Part shown: piece after piece, positions 44,862 to 57,994 of the stretch
Layout of the letters: the number at the start of each line of letters is the position of its first letter
How positions within the stretch are numbered: position 1 is the first letter of the stretch
Source of the DNA: Microvelia longipes
Taxonomy: Eukaryota; Arthropoda; Insecta; Hemiptera; Veliidae
Direction: 5' to 3'
Assembly (NCBI GenBank): GCA_018340805.1
Contig: JACMZG010001913.1
Coordinates: 23,365,610 to 23,429,609, forward strand
Length of the DNA: 64,000 nt
The notes under the pieces: model-generated
Seen by the model: only the letters and a program-made list of their open reading frames with translations
The model's database searches: none
Told to the model about the DNA's origin: nothing
Position numbers and translations under genes: made by a program

Positions 44862-47222
44862 ATGATAGACGAAGAGAATGAACGTCAAATTCAAGCATCA
44901 CAACGCGAGTATCTGGAGTTCTTGGACGATGAAGAAGCCCAAGGTATTTATCATTCGAAAGTTAAAGAAATGATAGATGGTGGCGAGAAGCGTATTATTG
45001 TTAATATTAACGATCTAAGGAAATCTAAACCTGACAGAGCTGATGCCCTGTTGTCCAAGGCGGTGATAGAACAATCAGCCTTTCAGAAAGCTCTTAATCA
45101 GTATGCTAATAGTTTGAATCCGTCTATTAGTAATAATGACTACAAAGTTGGGTTTGAAGGAAGTTTTGGCTTTCGACACTTAACTCCTAGAAGTTTGAGA
45201 GCTGATTACATTAGTAATATGATATGTTTGGAAGGCATTGTAACTCAGTGCAGTTTAACTAAACCCAAGTTGGTGAAAAGTGTGCATTATTGCCCTGCAA
45301 CTGGAAAAACTTTAGAACGTAAGTATGCTGACTTGACATCGTTAGAGCCAGTTATAACATCAAGTGTATACCCAACTACAGACGCTGAAGGTAATCTGTT
45401 AGAAACTGAATTTGGTTTATCAACTTATAAAGACCACCAGACGTTGGTTATTCAAGAAATGCCTGAAAGAGCCCCTGCAGGACAGTTACCTCGTGCTGTT
45501 GATGTTATCTGTGATGATGATCTGAGTGATAGGTGTAAGCCAGGCGACAGGGTTCAAATAGTTGGTATTTATTTATGTTTACCATCTAAGAAAAACAGTT
45601 TTACTAATGGAGTTTTCAGAACCTCTCTGGTAGCCAACCATATTACACATTTAAATAAAGAATTTAAATTAGCTATGTCCAGAACTGATATATCTAATTG
45701 TCGAAAAATGGGAAAGAAGAACAACATTTTTGAGTTATTAAGTAATTCTTTAGCTCCTAGTATTTGTGGCCATTCCTATGTTAAAAAAGCCATTTTATGT
45801 ATGTTATTGGGTGGTGTTGAAAAGTATTTACCTAATGGAACAAGAATAAGAGGAGATATTAATATTCTGCTCATTGGTGATCCTAGTGTGGCTAAATCTC
45901 AGTTATTACGTTATGTTTTAAGCACAGCACCTAGAGCTATTGCTACTACTGGCAGAGGAAGCTCTGGAGTAGGTTTAACTGCAGCCATTACTCATGATAA
46001 GGAAACTGGTGAGAGGAAATTAGAAGCTGGAGCTATGGTTTTAGCTGATAGAGGTATTGTTTGTATTGATGAATTCGATAAAATGTCAGATATTGATAGA
46101 ACAGCTATTCATGAGGTTATGGAACAAGGAAGAGTTACGATTACTAAAGCTGGTATTAATGCAAGATTGAATGCTAGATGCAGTGTTCTGGCCGCAGCAA
46201 ATCCTATATATGGTAGATATGATCGCTACAGACCTCCAATGGAAAATATCGGCTTACAAGACTCTTTACTTTCTCGTTTTGATTTGATTTTTGTTATGTT
46301 AGATGAAATCGATCGTGAAATTGATGGTAAAATATCTGATCATGTCCTTAGGATGCATCAGTACAGAGATCCGTCTGAACCTGATGGTGCTGTACTACCC
46401 ATGGGCTCTGGAGTTGAATTTTTAACTACTGGTAATTTAAAAGATTTACAAACTGAAGTCGGGCCCATATCTATGTATGAAAAATATGATCCTTTATTAC
46501 ACGGTAATTTGAGATCAAAGACTGATAAAATCTTTACTGTGAGATTTATGCAAATGTATCTACAATTTGCCAAATCATTGAAACCTGTTTTAAGTGATGA
46601 AGCTATCACAGCTATTACAGAAGAATTTGTAAGATTAAGATCTGAAGATTCTATTGAAACTGGGTTTGCTCGAACCCAACCAGTCACTGTAAGAACTTTA
46701 GAAACTTTAATTCGTTTGGCTACTGCTCATGCAAAAGCACGTCTGTCATGTGAGATAACTCTAGATGACGCTAAAGGAGCAATAGAGTTGGTCCAATTTG
46801 CTTACTTCAAAAAAGTTGTGGAAAAAGAAAAGAGAAGGAGACATGATTCCGATGAGGAGGAAGAAGTTGAAGAACCTGAGGTTGAAAATGGTGAAAACGG
46901 ACATCAAGAACCTTCTGACGATCCTTATGAATTCCACTCGCAGGAAACTCAAAACAACTCTGCTAAGACAAATGGAACTCATGATGAACCTATGGAACTA
47001 TCTGAAGTAGATTTGACAATCTCTGAACAAAGACTAAATATATTTAAACATAGACTATTTGAACTTTTCAATGAAGCTGGTAAATCTTTCTTGAACACAA
47101 GGGATGTAATAGTTAGTTTTGAAACTGATGGGTTTTCCAGGAATGAAATCACTGCCGCTTTATCCAATATGACTACTGAAAATCAAATAATGCAAACATC
47201 TGATCGAATTATTCTAATTTAA
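44862..47222 (+). CDS. MCM3: DNA replication licensing factor MCM3, intronless
   Basis: A complete 786-aa frame, close to human MCM3 (808 aa). MCM3 is one of six AAA+ subunits of the MCM2-7 ring, the motor of the CMG replicative helicase, loaded on origins in G1. The N-terminal domain holds the MCM3-type segment [20 protein letters not shown] and [17 protein letters not shown], and has no four-Cys zinc finger. AAA+ core: Walker [12 protein letters not shown] (about 339), [23 protein letters not shown], Walker [12 protein letters not shown] (about 400), sensor [11 protein letters not shown], arginine finger LLSRFDLIF (about 470). A charged, acidic linker ([20 protein letters not shown]) precedes a C-terminal winged-helix region. 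No intron interrupts it. It was chosen over MCM7 and other paralogues from these segments. Confidence 0.97.
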   Translation: MIDEENERQIQASQREYLEFLDDEEAQGIYHSKVKEMIDGGEKRIIVNINDLRKSKPDRADALLSKAVIEQSAFQKALNQYANSLNPSISNNDYKVGFEGSFGFRHLTPRSLRADYISNMICLEGIVTQCSLTKPKLVKSVHYCPATGKTLERKYADLTSLEPVITSSVYPTTDAEGNLLETEFGLSTYKDHQTLVIQEMPERAPAGQLPRAVDVICDDDLSDRCKPGDRVQIVGIYLCLPSKKNSFTNGVFRTSLVANHITHLNKEFKLAMSRTDISNCRKMGKKNNIFELLSNSLAPSICGHSYVKKAILCMLLGGVEKYLPNGTRIRGDINILLIGDPSVAKSQLLRYVLSTAPRAIATTGRGSSGVGLTAAITHDKETGERKLEAGAMVLADRGIVCIDEFDKMSDIDRTAIHEVMEQGRVTITKAGINARLNARCSVLAAANPIYGRYDRYRPPMENIGLQDSLLSRFDLIFVMLDEIDREIDGKISDHVLRMHQYRDPSEPDGAVLPMGSGVEFLTTGNLKDLQTEVGPISMYEKYDPLLHGNLRSKTDKIFTVRFMQMYLQFAKSLKPVLSDEAITAITEEFVRLRSEDSIETGFARTQPVTVRTLETLIRLATAHAKARLSCEITLDDAKGAIELVQFAYFKKVVEKEKRRRHDSDEEEEVEEPEVENGENGHQEPSDDPYEFHSQETQNNSAKTNGTHDEPMELSEVDLTISEQRLNIFKHRLFELFNEAGKSFLNTRDVIVSFETDGFSRNEITAALSNMTTENQIMQTSDRIILI

Positions 47223-47424
47223 ATTTATTATATTTGTTACATTGACCACCTGTACCTTGTACTACCGAGTTCTAAAACCTTACAGAGGTTTATTCTTTGG
47301 ACAATGTGTAGTTGATAATTACTAATCGATACTTTCTATCCTGAGGTAGAAGTTGTTGAGAATTATACTCGTTCTATGTTCTTTTAAAAGTTCACTATGG
47401 AATTTTGACAATGATTTCACATCT

Positions 47425-47545
47425 GAATATGAACTTAGGAGGCCCTAAAACACCTGAAACAGATAATTCTGATGACATCCTGGTTTTTGCAAACAATACT
47501 TTTGCTGTATACCTATGGTATAAATGAGGAAAAGTAAAATGAATG
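47425..47545 (+). repeat. Family A tail fragment downstream of MCM3
   Basis: ACTTAGGAGGCCCTAAAACA, CCTGAAACAGATAATTCTG and ACCTATGGTATAAATGAGGA match the 3' tail of family A. It may lie in the MCM3 3' UTR; the next canonical AATAAA is at 48308-48313. Confidence 0.75.
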
Positions 47546-48967
47546 AAACCATTATCATGTACAGCCTGGTTTTAATTATTAAAGGGCTCAGGGAATATAG
47601 ATTGCTAGGTAGAGAAATATAGAGTACTCTACCTACATCCTTCCTACAGAATTCAGGACTAGGAGATAAATTTTATGGCAATTTTTCTATTTACTTCAAA
47701 TTAAAGTTACATTTCCTTGATAAGTGCAAAAATTATTATTATCAAGTGCAGTACTTTTTTAACTATAGAGCTCAAAAAGGATCTTGTGTAAGACTAATTT
47801 TATAATATTATTATCTTTAACGAGTCTTTAATTATTTAGGTGTAAATGTATGTAACAACAAACATACTATGGACTTCATTACTTGGTACTCTGAGTGGCC
47901 AAATTGCTATGTATAACATTTATTTTTAATCAAAACTCTTATTGATCAAACAGGCCACCTTAAGTTTGGTGGGCCGTCTACTCATATAGGCTTATCTTTT
48001 ATCTTAACACATTCAAATTTCAGCTATACTCATTATCGCCATATGAAATGCCACTAAAAGAATATCAAGAAATAGTGTCTAAGAAGTGTGTCAATAACAT
48101 TTGGCTGCCTTTGCTGTCATATCTTAAATACCTGCCTTGGCTTTACTGCTCCATCTATTTTCCAGCCCTTACCTTGGTTGACAGCTATTACTATAAGTAA
48201 ATAGCATTATCACATGTAACCTAACCTTTATTTTGTAACAAATTGTTATATAACTTTTAACTTAAGAAATAATGTTGAAAGAATTTATTTGTATATATAT
48301 ATTTTTTAATAAACTTTTTTAAATGTTATTGTTGGTGGTCGTTTTTTGATGTGGCATTTCTTAACGTCAGGAACAAAGAGACTTATACGACTATAGCTAG
48401 CTAATCATTACCTGGATATCTTGGTATCATAACTGTACATTAGTGATGTCATTTTTTCATATATTTATAATGATTTTACACAAATATTACATTAAAGTTT
48501 GACTATTTTGTCTTAAATTAAGTTAAAGGAATTTAAAATAAATTTTAATTATTATCAATTGCATATATTCTTTAATTATCTGTGTTGGATAAGGTGATTT
48601 AATGTGACATCACTGAAAATGCCTTCTGTTTGTAGGGTGCATTATGAATTTGTTTGTCGATTGGAGTTTTAGAAGGAAGGGGAGTGTCTAATCTCCGAAG
48701 AGTAGGAGTAAGTAAAGATATGGTACTCATATATACCTCTTATGACTGATTTATCCGACCTTAGTAGTATAAGTCTCTTTAGTCAGGAAGGACCGAGACG
48801 ATTTCCTTGATTTTAAAGGAAAGAAATGTGGATATTTCACCCAACTCCCTAGGCTGGGATTATTGTCCTGACTAATTTGTCAAGATCCAAAGATTTTATG
48901 CAGGGAGCCAACCTAAAAAAAATATTTCCTCTACATCTGTTACAGGTCACAAAAATTTATTTAAACC
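47546..48967. other. Gene-free stretch downstream of MCM3
   Basis: No gene supported. Contains AATAAA at 48308-48313, a possible distal MCM3 poly(A) signal. Confidence 0.5.
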
Positions 48968-49290
48968 AATAAATAGTATATTATGTTACAAGACTGTGAA
49001 GAAGTTCTTTTTTACTGTGGGGACTATATTTACTGTTGAGCAAAGGGAGACAGTAAAAGGAGCTGAGGTAAAAGCCATTCCCAGTCGTGTAGCATATGCT
49101 ATTTTTTCCGGGCATAGTATTAATAAACAACTATTTAAAAGGAAAACAGTAAAAAGTATAACAAATTGCTGGCACACTTCTTCGATCGCCTCGTTGGCCA
49201 AAAGTTTCAATTCTGGTGGTGTATTTTTATTTTTTGAATCACTATCCATGATAATTATTAAACACTTAATAACTCACTTTCCAAAAATAA
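48968..49290 (-). repeat. Dispersed repeat family E, copy 2, with ATG-initiated ORF start
   Basis: Pairs with 32505-32795. On the minus strand a frame opens at 49249 with MDSDSKNKNTPPELKLLANE and runs on 87 codons into repeat sequence. The opening (NTPPELKLLANEAIEE) has the spacing of the N-terminal leader of the recombinase-like fragments at 24083 (TLPDVLEIATNAKESL). After that the similarity is lost, so only the leader survives. Tentative. Confidence 0.5.
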
Positions 49291-49299
49291 CAAAAAAGA

Positions 49300-50357
49300 G
49301 AGTAGATAAATGGTATTTGGCAGACCCCTTGAAAAAGATAGTATTTTTTATTAGTCTGTTGGTTCGATTTAATCAACCTTAATCAGATTCAACAGTTTGC
49401 AATCAAATCGCTTTAATAAACTGGAATAATTGACAGGTAATTTTTATAGTTCTTTGATAAATTACTATCAGTTGGACAAGAACCAATTTATTTTATAACC
49501 TTAATTTTGTCTTATTCCACAAAGTATGTTGGGAAAACATCCTACATCGTACTTACAAAGTTTAGAATCTCTGTAATTAATAGTTAGACACCTATTTTCT
49601 GGCCATCATACTAACAGCAAGAAATAAATGTTTATGTTAGCCAATAAAATACTTGGTTAATAATTTCTTGATTCATATAATTATATGAATAATGCATTCA
49701 TATATGTTATATATTCATATGTCATATGTATATGTTCATATATTATATGTCTACATTCTTAGACAAATAATTATAGCATTGAAGATAATTAATTAATGTT
49801 TACATATTTGCAATATATTTTGAATATTAGCACATAGACCCCTCTAAAATCTTTCCTCAGAACCCTAGTGGTCAACAGACTACATATGGGGTAACCCTGA
49901 AGTAGAGCTCCTTCCTTTACTGAATCGAAAGATGTAAAATCTTGACTAATATTCATAAAGACATTGAAGGGTTTTAATTATAAAGACATGAAATATTTGT
50001 TCAACAGAATTTTTATGCAACTTTAATTTATTATAAATAATATTTTTAAATTAAATAAATTAATACATTAAATTAAGATGCAATTTTCAAGTTGAGCTGG
50101 TTTTACTATAAGCAGGCACAGGGTATAAAAATCAATTTACATTACCAAAATATACAAGAAATTTAATTAAATAATTAATAAATAAGTTTTCTAGATTCTA
50201 AATGGGTTACGAAAACATAAAGAACAACATAGACTAAAAAATGAATTTTAGCACCATATAATTTGTATTTTTTGACTTTTAATGTGTTTTCAAGAGGTTC
50301 TGTCGTTTTCTCAATGCTTTTAGTCACTTGGTATAATGTTACTAGTGCCCATGTCTC
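49300..50357. other. Gene-free AT-rich stretch
   Basis: No supported gene. ATATG/CATAT-rich low-complexity palindromes at about 49675-49750. Confidence 0.5.
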
Positions 50358-50532
50358 AGGCCTGTAGCTAAAAAGGGACATGGGTGGACATCGCCCCCTA
50401 GAAAAAAAATTGCCCCCATTGATAAAGTAATTTATTGCAGAAGTCCCTTGAAGGTGTGAGAAACGTCGTCCCCTCTTGGATTGGTCCCCCCCCCCCCTCC
50501 CACAAGTTTTTAGCTGGCTACCGGCCTGCCAT
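50358..50532. mobile_element. Short MITE with inverted GGCCKGTAGC ends
   Basis: Left CAGGCCTGTAGCTAAAAAGG and right TTTTTAGCTGGCTACCGGCC are imperfect inverses. The interior is G/C-run-rich (poly-C at about 50486-50500). The minus-strand open frame over it is not a gene. Confidence 0.55.
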
Positions 50533-52202
50533 AACTTGCTCAGTAAAGTTATCAACATAGAATTTATTGTTAAACATATTAAAGACTAAAACATCAAACT
50601 AACATCCCATTTTTAAATTCAACTCAATTTGGGAAAATTAAAATAGTGGAAAATGGTAGTTAGATTTATTTTTTTAAAATTTAATTAAGAAAGGATATGG
50701 ACACAAAAATATGTCGTACATAATATAATACCTATTTAAAATGTTGTGTCACTCATGGATTTAGACTGCATAGTTAACAGTAATAATTTTTTAAAAAATC
50801 CACCCACAATAGACTTACAATTTTAACCTTCCTGAAAGGTTAAACAAAATATTTTAAAGACGCATGTATAAGATCACTATGTTCATGTAAATTGATCATA
50901 ATATTTACATTCTAGGGAGTACAGGTTATATTTGATGTCATAACAATAATAGAGATATTAATATTCTTTGACATGTATATTAACTATCTAGTTAGGTTAG
51001 AATCGGTAGTCGAATTGTAAGGCATTGAGGGAACACCTAATCAATAGCCTGCTTCGGCTGAAAGTTGCAGGGCACATTGGTTTGACCAGACTTAATTTAT
51101 TAATGAAAACAATGACAGATATTGTAGCACTGACTTAATTACTGAGCATTATACATATGAATGCAATCTATAATAAATTTTGCGATAGTTAAAAGAACTT
51201 TTGAAAACACAAATGGTTTTCTAAGTCAAGAAGGGGGTTTCTCCCCTTTACTTGAAATTAATATTATTTAGGTGATTTAGGTATGTTTTGACTTAAAGCT
51301 TAAGTAATGATCACTTCGAAGTTGATGATCTATCACCATTAGTTACCTCTTGTAACCAATGTGATGACCATTGGTAACCCAAATGATCAACTACCAATTA
51401 TAAATAATAACCACTATGAATTTGCAATAAACTAAAATTCTTTTACATGTTCATATAAGCTTGACCATGTAAACAGTACATAATAATATAACAAGTAACA
51501 GTACATCTGACTAAAAATGTAAGTGGGGGGGGGGGCATTAGAACCCCTCATATCTGATTTCTTGAAGTGGCAAATAATACTACTAGTAGTGAGGATGTGG
51601 TGTCTAATCTTTCCTCTTAAGCCACACAGCTTGAAAAGAATTGAAACGAATGATAATATGAATAATGCTCTAAAATAGCTACTTTAATAATGCCAATTTC
51701 CATTGATTTAACTATTAAATATAAAAAACTATTTAATGTTTAGTAAATTTAATTATTAGTTAATATTTTTTTAACTATGTACTCTACTATTTAAAGCTTA
51801 TACAACTCTAATAAACTGCATAGTAAATCCTATTGATCCTAATAAATATAATTTTATAGAATGAGCTAAAACGCATTTTTAATACATACACGAGAGGGAA
51901 GCAATATGATAGTTCTATAACCAATTTGGATAATTTATAATGGTTAGAGCATGAAGAAATACAACACTACACATGGTTTGAGAATTCAAAACAGCATTAA
52001 CTTGAAATCCAGGTAATCATTTTGTTATGTTAAACAAAAACATAAAAATAAAGGTATTCTCACCTAATAAGCATAAACTTGAAATCCAGTCAATTATTTA
52101 GTGTTAAATTAAAAAAAATATATTGAAACTTTCACATAAAAACTATTGATTCAGCTGATCACAAAAGTATAAAAATAGTATATTTTTTTATTTATATTGC
52201 TA
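50533..52202. other. Gene-free stretch
   Basis: No supported gene; poly-G run at about 51524-51535. Confidence 0.5.
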
Positions 52203-52405
52203 CTAGGCAGCAAAATGAAATTTTGGAGACAAGTTTTATAAATTAGCCCCAAGCTAAAGGTGAAGACAGGCTGATTTATATGGGTAGGCTATTTGACTGA
52301 TTAGGTGAAGCCGAGTCAAGCAAATGGTGAATTGCTTGCAGAGGCAAAGCCCAATGCAGGAAATTGCTGGCACAAGGCAAAGGAATGTTTCCTTTATTGC
52401 ATAGT
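52203..52405 (-). mobile_element. Family G element, non-coding copy
   Basis: Starts CTAGGCAGCAAAATGAAATT and ends near the inverse of CTATGCAATAAAGGAAACAT. The interior (AAGCTAAAGGTGAAGACAGG; GGTGAAGCCGAGTCAAGCAA) is the inverse counterpart of 24440-24630. It lacks the recombinase-like fragment. Confidence 0.65.
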
Positions 52406-53814
52406 AGCATATATTATTTTATCTATTTACAGCTGAAAAATAAACATGAGAAAATTATTCTTAAAATTTTATGTATCATTTAAATCGGTTACAGCAAAAA
52501 ATTAAGATTACAATAAATTATTGAATTAATATAAGAAAGTATGACTTAAATAAATAAACAAGAAGAAAAAGGGGTTTAAATGCTTGCTACAAGATTTTGA
52601 AGACAGTAAATATTCAAGTCAAGTAGGGTTTGGTCTTGTAATTTGTCAATTCTAACTAGATTTCTATGTTACTTTTTTTAGCTTATTTTTTTAGATTCAT
52701 TATATTTTAGCAAAATTAGTTTACCTTGTTTACAGTTTAAGTAATTGTTTCCAACGTTTTAGATTTCTAACTTTATTTGAAATAACAAAATATTGAAATA
52801 AGTGATGAAACAAGCAATAAAAATCTTATGATTCAAAAACAGCTGGTAAAAAATTAAAACAAGCAATAAATATCAGTGTAGCCAATATTTTATTTAACAT
52901 TATATTTATTTTCTATTGAAAAAAAAAGTTTAATACTTAATATTATATCATATTTGTTGACAGTGTTGGTAAAATAATATTTTGCAGCTTGAAAACAGTT
53001 CAGTTATGACTAATTTTACAGCCGTAAGTAGAAAAATAAATTTTATACAATTCAAATTTAAAAAGATAAAGCAAAAGAAATTAATTTTCTTTTTTAATTT
53101 TGCTTTTTCTAGCATTTTTTATTTTTAATTGACTGGCATTAAAATATAGATAACCAGTTAGGGTTTAATTATTACATCCTAATAATTTTACTATTACCAT
53201 TCAGGAGTGCTGGAACCAGAAAAAAAATTGTTTCAAAAATCTCTCTATCAAATAAGTTTTAACATCTTTGAATATATTGACTGCTTCTTTATAATTTAGG
53301 CGATTTTCAGAGGATGTTATTAAATAATTTCTTAAGTTCCATTAGTTTTGATTTCACCATACCAGAATATTGATCTATCCTTACACTGGTTATTAACAGA
53401 GCTAGTTCAATGAAAAAATAAGGTTATGTTTTATATTGTGGTTAATTTTAAATCACTAAAGTAACTGTACACAATGTACTGTTTAAAACTAATTAATCAG
53501 TTGCTACCCAAAAGAAACATTAATAATACAATAAGATTAATTATAAAATAAGTTTAATTTTTATCAGTCGGTTTAGGAATATTTAATTAAAAACGTCAGT
53601 AAGTCAGTTTTATTTCAACATGTCTATTTCATTAATATCCTTCTTTCATTAAGGATCAAACTATAAAAATTAATTTATGAAAAAATCCAAGAGTCAGAAC
53701 TCCCTATAATAAGTATAAAATAATTTTTATTACTATGCTACAGCTAGCTTACTTTCCACACTACAACTAGCTTACCTTAACAGCCTCTTGAGGCCAAAAT
53801 CATTCTGAAATTGA
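52406..53814. other. Gene-free AT-rich stretch
   Basis: No supported feature. Confidence 0.5.
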
Positions 53815-53995
53815 AGAATCAGCAACCATTAATACTCGCTGTTGGATATGCTGGCAGAGCAACACTCGAGCTCTCAACTAATAAAGTTATTCACAGATAT
53901 ATTATATTACAGATATATTGGATATATTATATCCAACAGCAGGTGATTCTTCAATTTGCGGTATATATAACCTCTTTAATTCCAAAACCATTCTG
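53815..53995. mobile_element. Family D element, shortened copy
   Basis: Left GAATCAGCAACCATTAATAC and right CAGCAGGTGATTCTTCAATT. It keeps the AACACTCGAGCTCTCAACTA/ATAAAGTTAT block found inverted in 21094-21405, and the flank TTGCGGTATATATAACCT matches the flank after 21405. Confidence 0.6.
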
Positions 53996-55131
53996 CTTAA
54001 TTTTTAAGAAACAATAGCTAACAATGAAGAATTTGTTTATTCTTCCATTCAATAAATGTTATGTTAAATCTATGGTATGTTGATTAGTTTTTGACGCTCA
54101 AATTACAGGAGATTTTGGGGCTCTGATTAGTTCCCACAGATAATTTAGTGAGAACACACTGTGTACCAACTGAGTAAAAATTAATTCCCTAGTTCATAGA
54201 GATAGTTCTAGGTTTTAGAGATAAACATGTTACCTTTTATTGATAAAGTTAAGCATTACTAATGATTTAACACAGCAATTCTCAACCCTCAGGTACAAGA
54301 AAATTTTTGGTAAAAGCATGTTCTTTTAACAATTTTATTTATTCCTTTATTGTAGAGCTTAATTTGACATTATTAGCTCCACACAACAAATATGATTAAC
54401 ATTGGTAAAACAAGGAAAACAACATAGAGGTAAAGATATTTTGGTTTGAACTGTTTTTATATTAATTGGGACAGTTTTTAATAGGTAGTATAAGACAAAT
54501 TATCAAGTTTGATTAGTTAATTAATTAATCAATTATGAATTAATTAAAAGGAGGGATCACATTGAAAATAAAACAAAGAATGGTTGTTTTAAAAATACAA
54601 TAAACATTTTGTCTATGAAGAGAGTTGGGAATCCTACCATTCTTTTTATTCAAATATGGACCTGGGCGTCAAAAACTACTAGACAATTTTACCTTATATC
54701 GTAATGTTACTTGATAAAATTATCTAGCTTATGTATAACTTTGTTCTATGATCATTCTGTTCTCATAATATTTTTAAATACTATTTATAACTGATCATAA
54801 CACATAATATGAATGTTTGCCTTGTTAAGTAGAGGATATGGTAAATATAAGAGAGTTCAATAATAATTTTCCGTATTCACAATAATGTAGGAGCCATCAC
54901 TCAACCATCTCAGTGTTAAGTGCCTTTAACTACCCAGGAAGCTTATTAAGGATGACAACATAATTTTTATAATATTTTAGAGATTTAAACCACGCAAACT
55001 ATTGCTTGTTTGGGAGGTTTGACTGTAGATTACATTTTGACTCTTAGTAACTAAATAAATTAGTAAATTAGTTAACTTTATATACTTTTTTATAGTCGTT
55101 ATAAATTAGCTGTGTTTGTGATGATTTCATG
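53996..55131. other. Gene-free stretch, 3' of the cytidylyltransferase gene
   Basis: No gene supported. The 3' UTR of the minus-strand gene should lie in the right part. Confidence 0.5.
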
Positions 55132-56163
55132 TCAAGTAAGTTCATCTTCAGAGTCTTCGGATGCAGATTCATACCTAGGTGCTTTAGCTGGTGGTGGGGA
55201 GGATGTGGTGGGACTTCCGTCTCTCTGTGGACTACCGTCATGTCTTGGACTACCTGGGGGGCTCAGTGCTTGCATCAGTCGACCCTTACTCTCACTCCAT
55301 ATGTGAGATAGTCTACCTTCTCGTCCGAATAGAAGTAAAAAAGCGTCGATAAAATCTCTCGATTTTTCTTCCCATTTAGATATCATATCTATTCTTTTTT
55401 CTTCTATATTTTCAATAACTTTTTTACTTTTATCTTTGAGTTGCTCCATTTTATTTTGTAATTTGAATTTTTTCTCATTTAAGAAACTAACATTTAGTTC
55501 TTTAGCCGAATAGCCTCTAGCTAAATTTCTTCGCACGTAAATATCATAATCTTTAACGATCCTCGCTACCAAGTCAGAAGTCGAAACACCTTCTGTTCTT
55601 TGGGTAGCGACGAACATACCTCGTCTCTTCAACTCAGCATATAAATCATCTGTTCCATCACCTTCATACGGTATTTCATCGTGCGCAACAAAATCAATTT
55701 TGTGCTTGGTTAAGAATTCATCATCGAGTTGCCAAGGAGCTTCGCGTACAACTTCGTCCACATAGCGACAGTGTCTGACAGCTTCGTACCTCTCAGTATC
55801 AGTCATTACAGTTTTACCTTTCTTACTATGTGTTAATTCGTCACTACAAACTCCCACTATTAAATAAACATCTGGAAATAAACTCTTGGCTTGCATTAGC
55901 TGTCTGGCATGTCCAAGATGAAATAAATCATAAATACCGTCGGCGTAAACCCTAACTTTTCTAGGGCCTTTACCTAACTTAGCTGTTTTTATAGTGTATT
56001 TAAACGAATAATCACATTTCTGACGTTCTTGAATTGCTTCTATTTCGTCATCATAAGGAGCTTGTTTGAATGTACTAGTTAACATTTCCGTATCTCCTCT
56101 GTCTTTATTATTATTAGTAGTACTCACCTCGTTTTCTTTTGACTTGGGACGTTTTCTAGACAT
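55132..56163 (-). CDS. PCYT1: CTP:phosphocholine cytidylyltransferase, intronless
   Basis: A complete 343-aa frame. It makes CDP-choline from CTP and phosphocholine, the rate-limiting step of the Kennedy pathway to phosphatidylcholine. The N-terminus [10 protein letters not shown] resembles the basic nuclear-localisation start of CCT-alpha. The catalytic domain holds [20 protein letters not shown] (HxGH at 82-85), [36 protein letters not shown] and the [10 protein letters not shown] signature (189-198). Then comes the amphipathic membrane-sensing helix region (about 228-280, [18 protein letters not shown]) and a Ser-Pro-rich, probably phosphorylated tail ([18 protein letters not shown]) with an acidic end. 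Vertebrate CCT is about 367 aa with the same order. The absence of introns is notable; a fixed retrocopy or intron loss are both possible. The frame is fully intact and all key residues are present, so it is likely functional. Confidence 0.96.
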   Translation of the reverse strand: MSRKRPKSKENEVSTTNNNKDRGDTEMLTSTFKQAPYDDEIEAIQERQKCDYSFKYTIKTAKLGKGPRKVRVYADGIYDLFHLGHARQLMQAKSLFPDVYLIVGVCSDELTHSKKGKTVMTDTERYEAVRHCRYVDEVVREAPWQLDDEFLTKHKIDFVAHDEIPYEGDGTDDLYAELKRRGMFVATQRTEGVSTSDLVARIVKDYDIYVRRNLARGYSAKELNVSFLNEKKFKLQNKMEQLKDKSKKVIENIEEKRIDMISKWEEKSRDFIDAFLLLFGREGRLSHIWSESKGRLMQALSPPGSPRHDGSPQRDGSPTTSSPPPAKAPRYESASEDSEDELT

Positions 56164-56778
56164 ATTTCATTCAAATCTGTCAAAAACTAATTTCTCTTGA
56201 TCAATCTAGCAAAGCACTGTTTTCCTTTAAAAACTATTTTTATTACTCGTTTCAAAATTTCTTAATTTGTGAAATTGTACTATAAATAAATATTGAAAGG
56301 AAAAGTTACTTCTGTGTTCGAAAAAAAAATTACACGTAAAATATAAATAAAAATAGAGATGATTACACGGCCGCTGTCAGAGCTGATAATAGACTGGCAT
56401 TATCAGAACTTCCGAAGGATTAATAATTTCCCCGTTAATTTATTTATCAGGCTCTCATACCGTCATCGCACCATACATCTTGAACACCGTCATTTCATTG
56501 AATTAAATTTTTTTTAAATAAAAAAATCAAATATTTTTCACAGACGTGGAAGGTTTTAAAAACATATGATCTAGGTTGCATGTTCAGTATTTTGAATAAA
56601 GATTGTGGGTATTATCATAACGTTGTTATAGTAACGATTTTTTCGCGGTACGGATTTAACGTCACATAACGACGACCTACGTTTTGTCATACTAACCGCA
56701 CTTCTTAGTTTAGGTGCAGACATACTAAAGAGTTAGTCATATGTGTTTTTACCTTGTATTTAATTGTGTCTGTTATGT
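56164..56778. other. Upstream region of the cytidylyltransferase gene
   Basis: 5' flank of the minus-strand gene, presumably holding its promoter. No specific motif can be defended. Confidence 0.4.
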
Positions 56779-56780
56779 TT

Positions 56781-56820
<40 letters not shown>

Positions 56821-56920
56821 TATAAATATAATATATATATATATATATAATAATATATAATATATATATATATATAAATAATATATAAAATATATATATA
56901 ATATAGTATATAATATATAT

Positions 56921-56961
<41 letters not shown>
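56779..56961. repeat. (AT)n microsatellite with many TAATA slips
   Basis: About 180 bp. The most interrupted of the AT tracts here. Confidence 0.95.
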
Positions 56962-56968
<7 letters not shown>

Positions 56969-57008
56969 TACCCCTTTGTTTTAATTTTTTAAATAACAAT
57001 ATAACAGA

Positions 57009-57042
57009 CACTATAGCTTGCATGTGCTTGCAAGCTATAGTG
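57009..57042. repeat. Perfect 14-bp-stem hairpin
   Basis: CACTATAGCTTGCA, loop TGTGCT, then the exact reverse complement. It has the same stem and loop sizes as the hairpin at 23121-23154 but a different sequence. Confidence 0.9.
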
Positions 57043-57456
57043 CACATGCACCTGAGATATCTCTTAGACATACCTCTCTTGAAAACACATCTTATAGATC
57101 CAATCTTTTTTGTTTCAGTCATTATATTCATTTGAAAAAATAAAGAACGATATCATATCCTTGTTAGAACGTGGATAGGGGGTTTATGACAAGGAGGTCA
57201 ATAGGTTTATTGTATGATCCGGCATCCGGGACATGTTAGATATAGGGTCCAGTCTATGATAAACTATACAGCTATTACATGTATCAATCATCATAGATAC
57301 ACCATCATCTCTTATAAACTCTTAAGACAAAACTAGCACAGTTGATGCTCTCATAATTCCTATCATAATGATCCTCTAAAACCTACTTAGTACAATACAA
57401 GAGACCTTTGGTCTATTGGCCACTACGCGAGGTCGCACGGGGCCTCCGCCCTTACT

Positions 57457-57994
57457 GTCACATATTGTTTATCATTTGATACTACCGATTTTGCAAAACA
57501 TGAATAGTTACACAATATAATTGTGCGAGAGACACCTAGGAAATGTAACAAGCAAATGCAATGCTACATCTGGGAACTGTTCCATCATTCGACATTCGTC
57601 ATCATTGATGGCTCGACATAAATGTCATGTCCCACTCTGTTCGTACGTCTAACTCATCATCACAATTATATTGCACAATTATATTGTGTCAACTATTCAT
57701 TGCAAAACTCGGTAGTATCAAATGATATACTTTGCTGCCATGCATGATGGCGTAAGAGAGCACCGCTCGTCTCTGTAAGTACTTCACATTATATTCTTCG
57801 GAATTAATTGAAGGTCAAGTGAGTTCAGGCTCTGTCGCGCCCTGATGAGTTAGACTAACGAAACAGAGGACATGACATTATGTCGAGCCATCAATGATGA
57901 CGAATGTCGAATGTGGAACAGTTCCCAGATGTAGCATTGCATTTGCTTGTTACATTTCCTAGTGTCTCTCGCATTATATATTGTGTCACATATT
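57457..57994. mobile_element. Scrambled inverted-repeat element (order A, B, A inverted, B inverted)
   Basis: Segment A (57471-57525) is inverted at 57673-57726. Segment B (57526-57662) is inverted at 57843-57971. B contains TGTAACAAGCAAATGCAATG and CATCATTGATGGCTCGACAT. The outer edges share GTCACATATTGTT at 57457 and TGTCACATATTGTTG at about 57984. The arms interleave rather than nest. No coding capacity. Confidence 0.8.

Noticed and set aside
44862..47222. Assignment to MCM7 or another MCM subunit
   Set aside because: The [20 protein letters not shown] segment, lack of a four-Cys zinc finger and the acidic C-terminal linker fit MCM3 better.
50175..50558. Minus-strand frame of 127 codons with a Gly/Arg-rich stretch
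   Set aside because: It lies across the short MITE at 50358-50532 and its poly-C run, so composition explains it.
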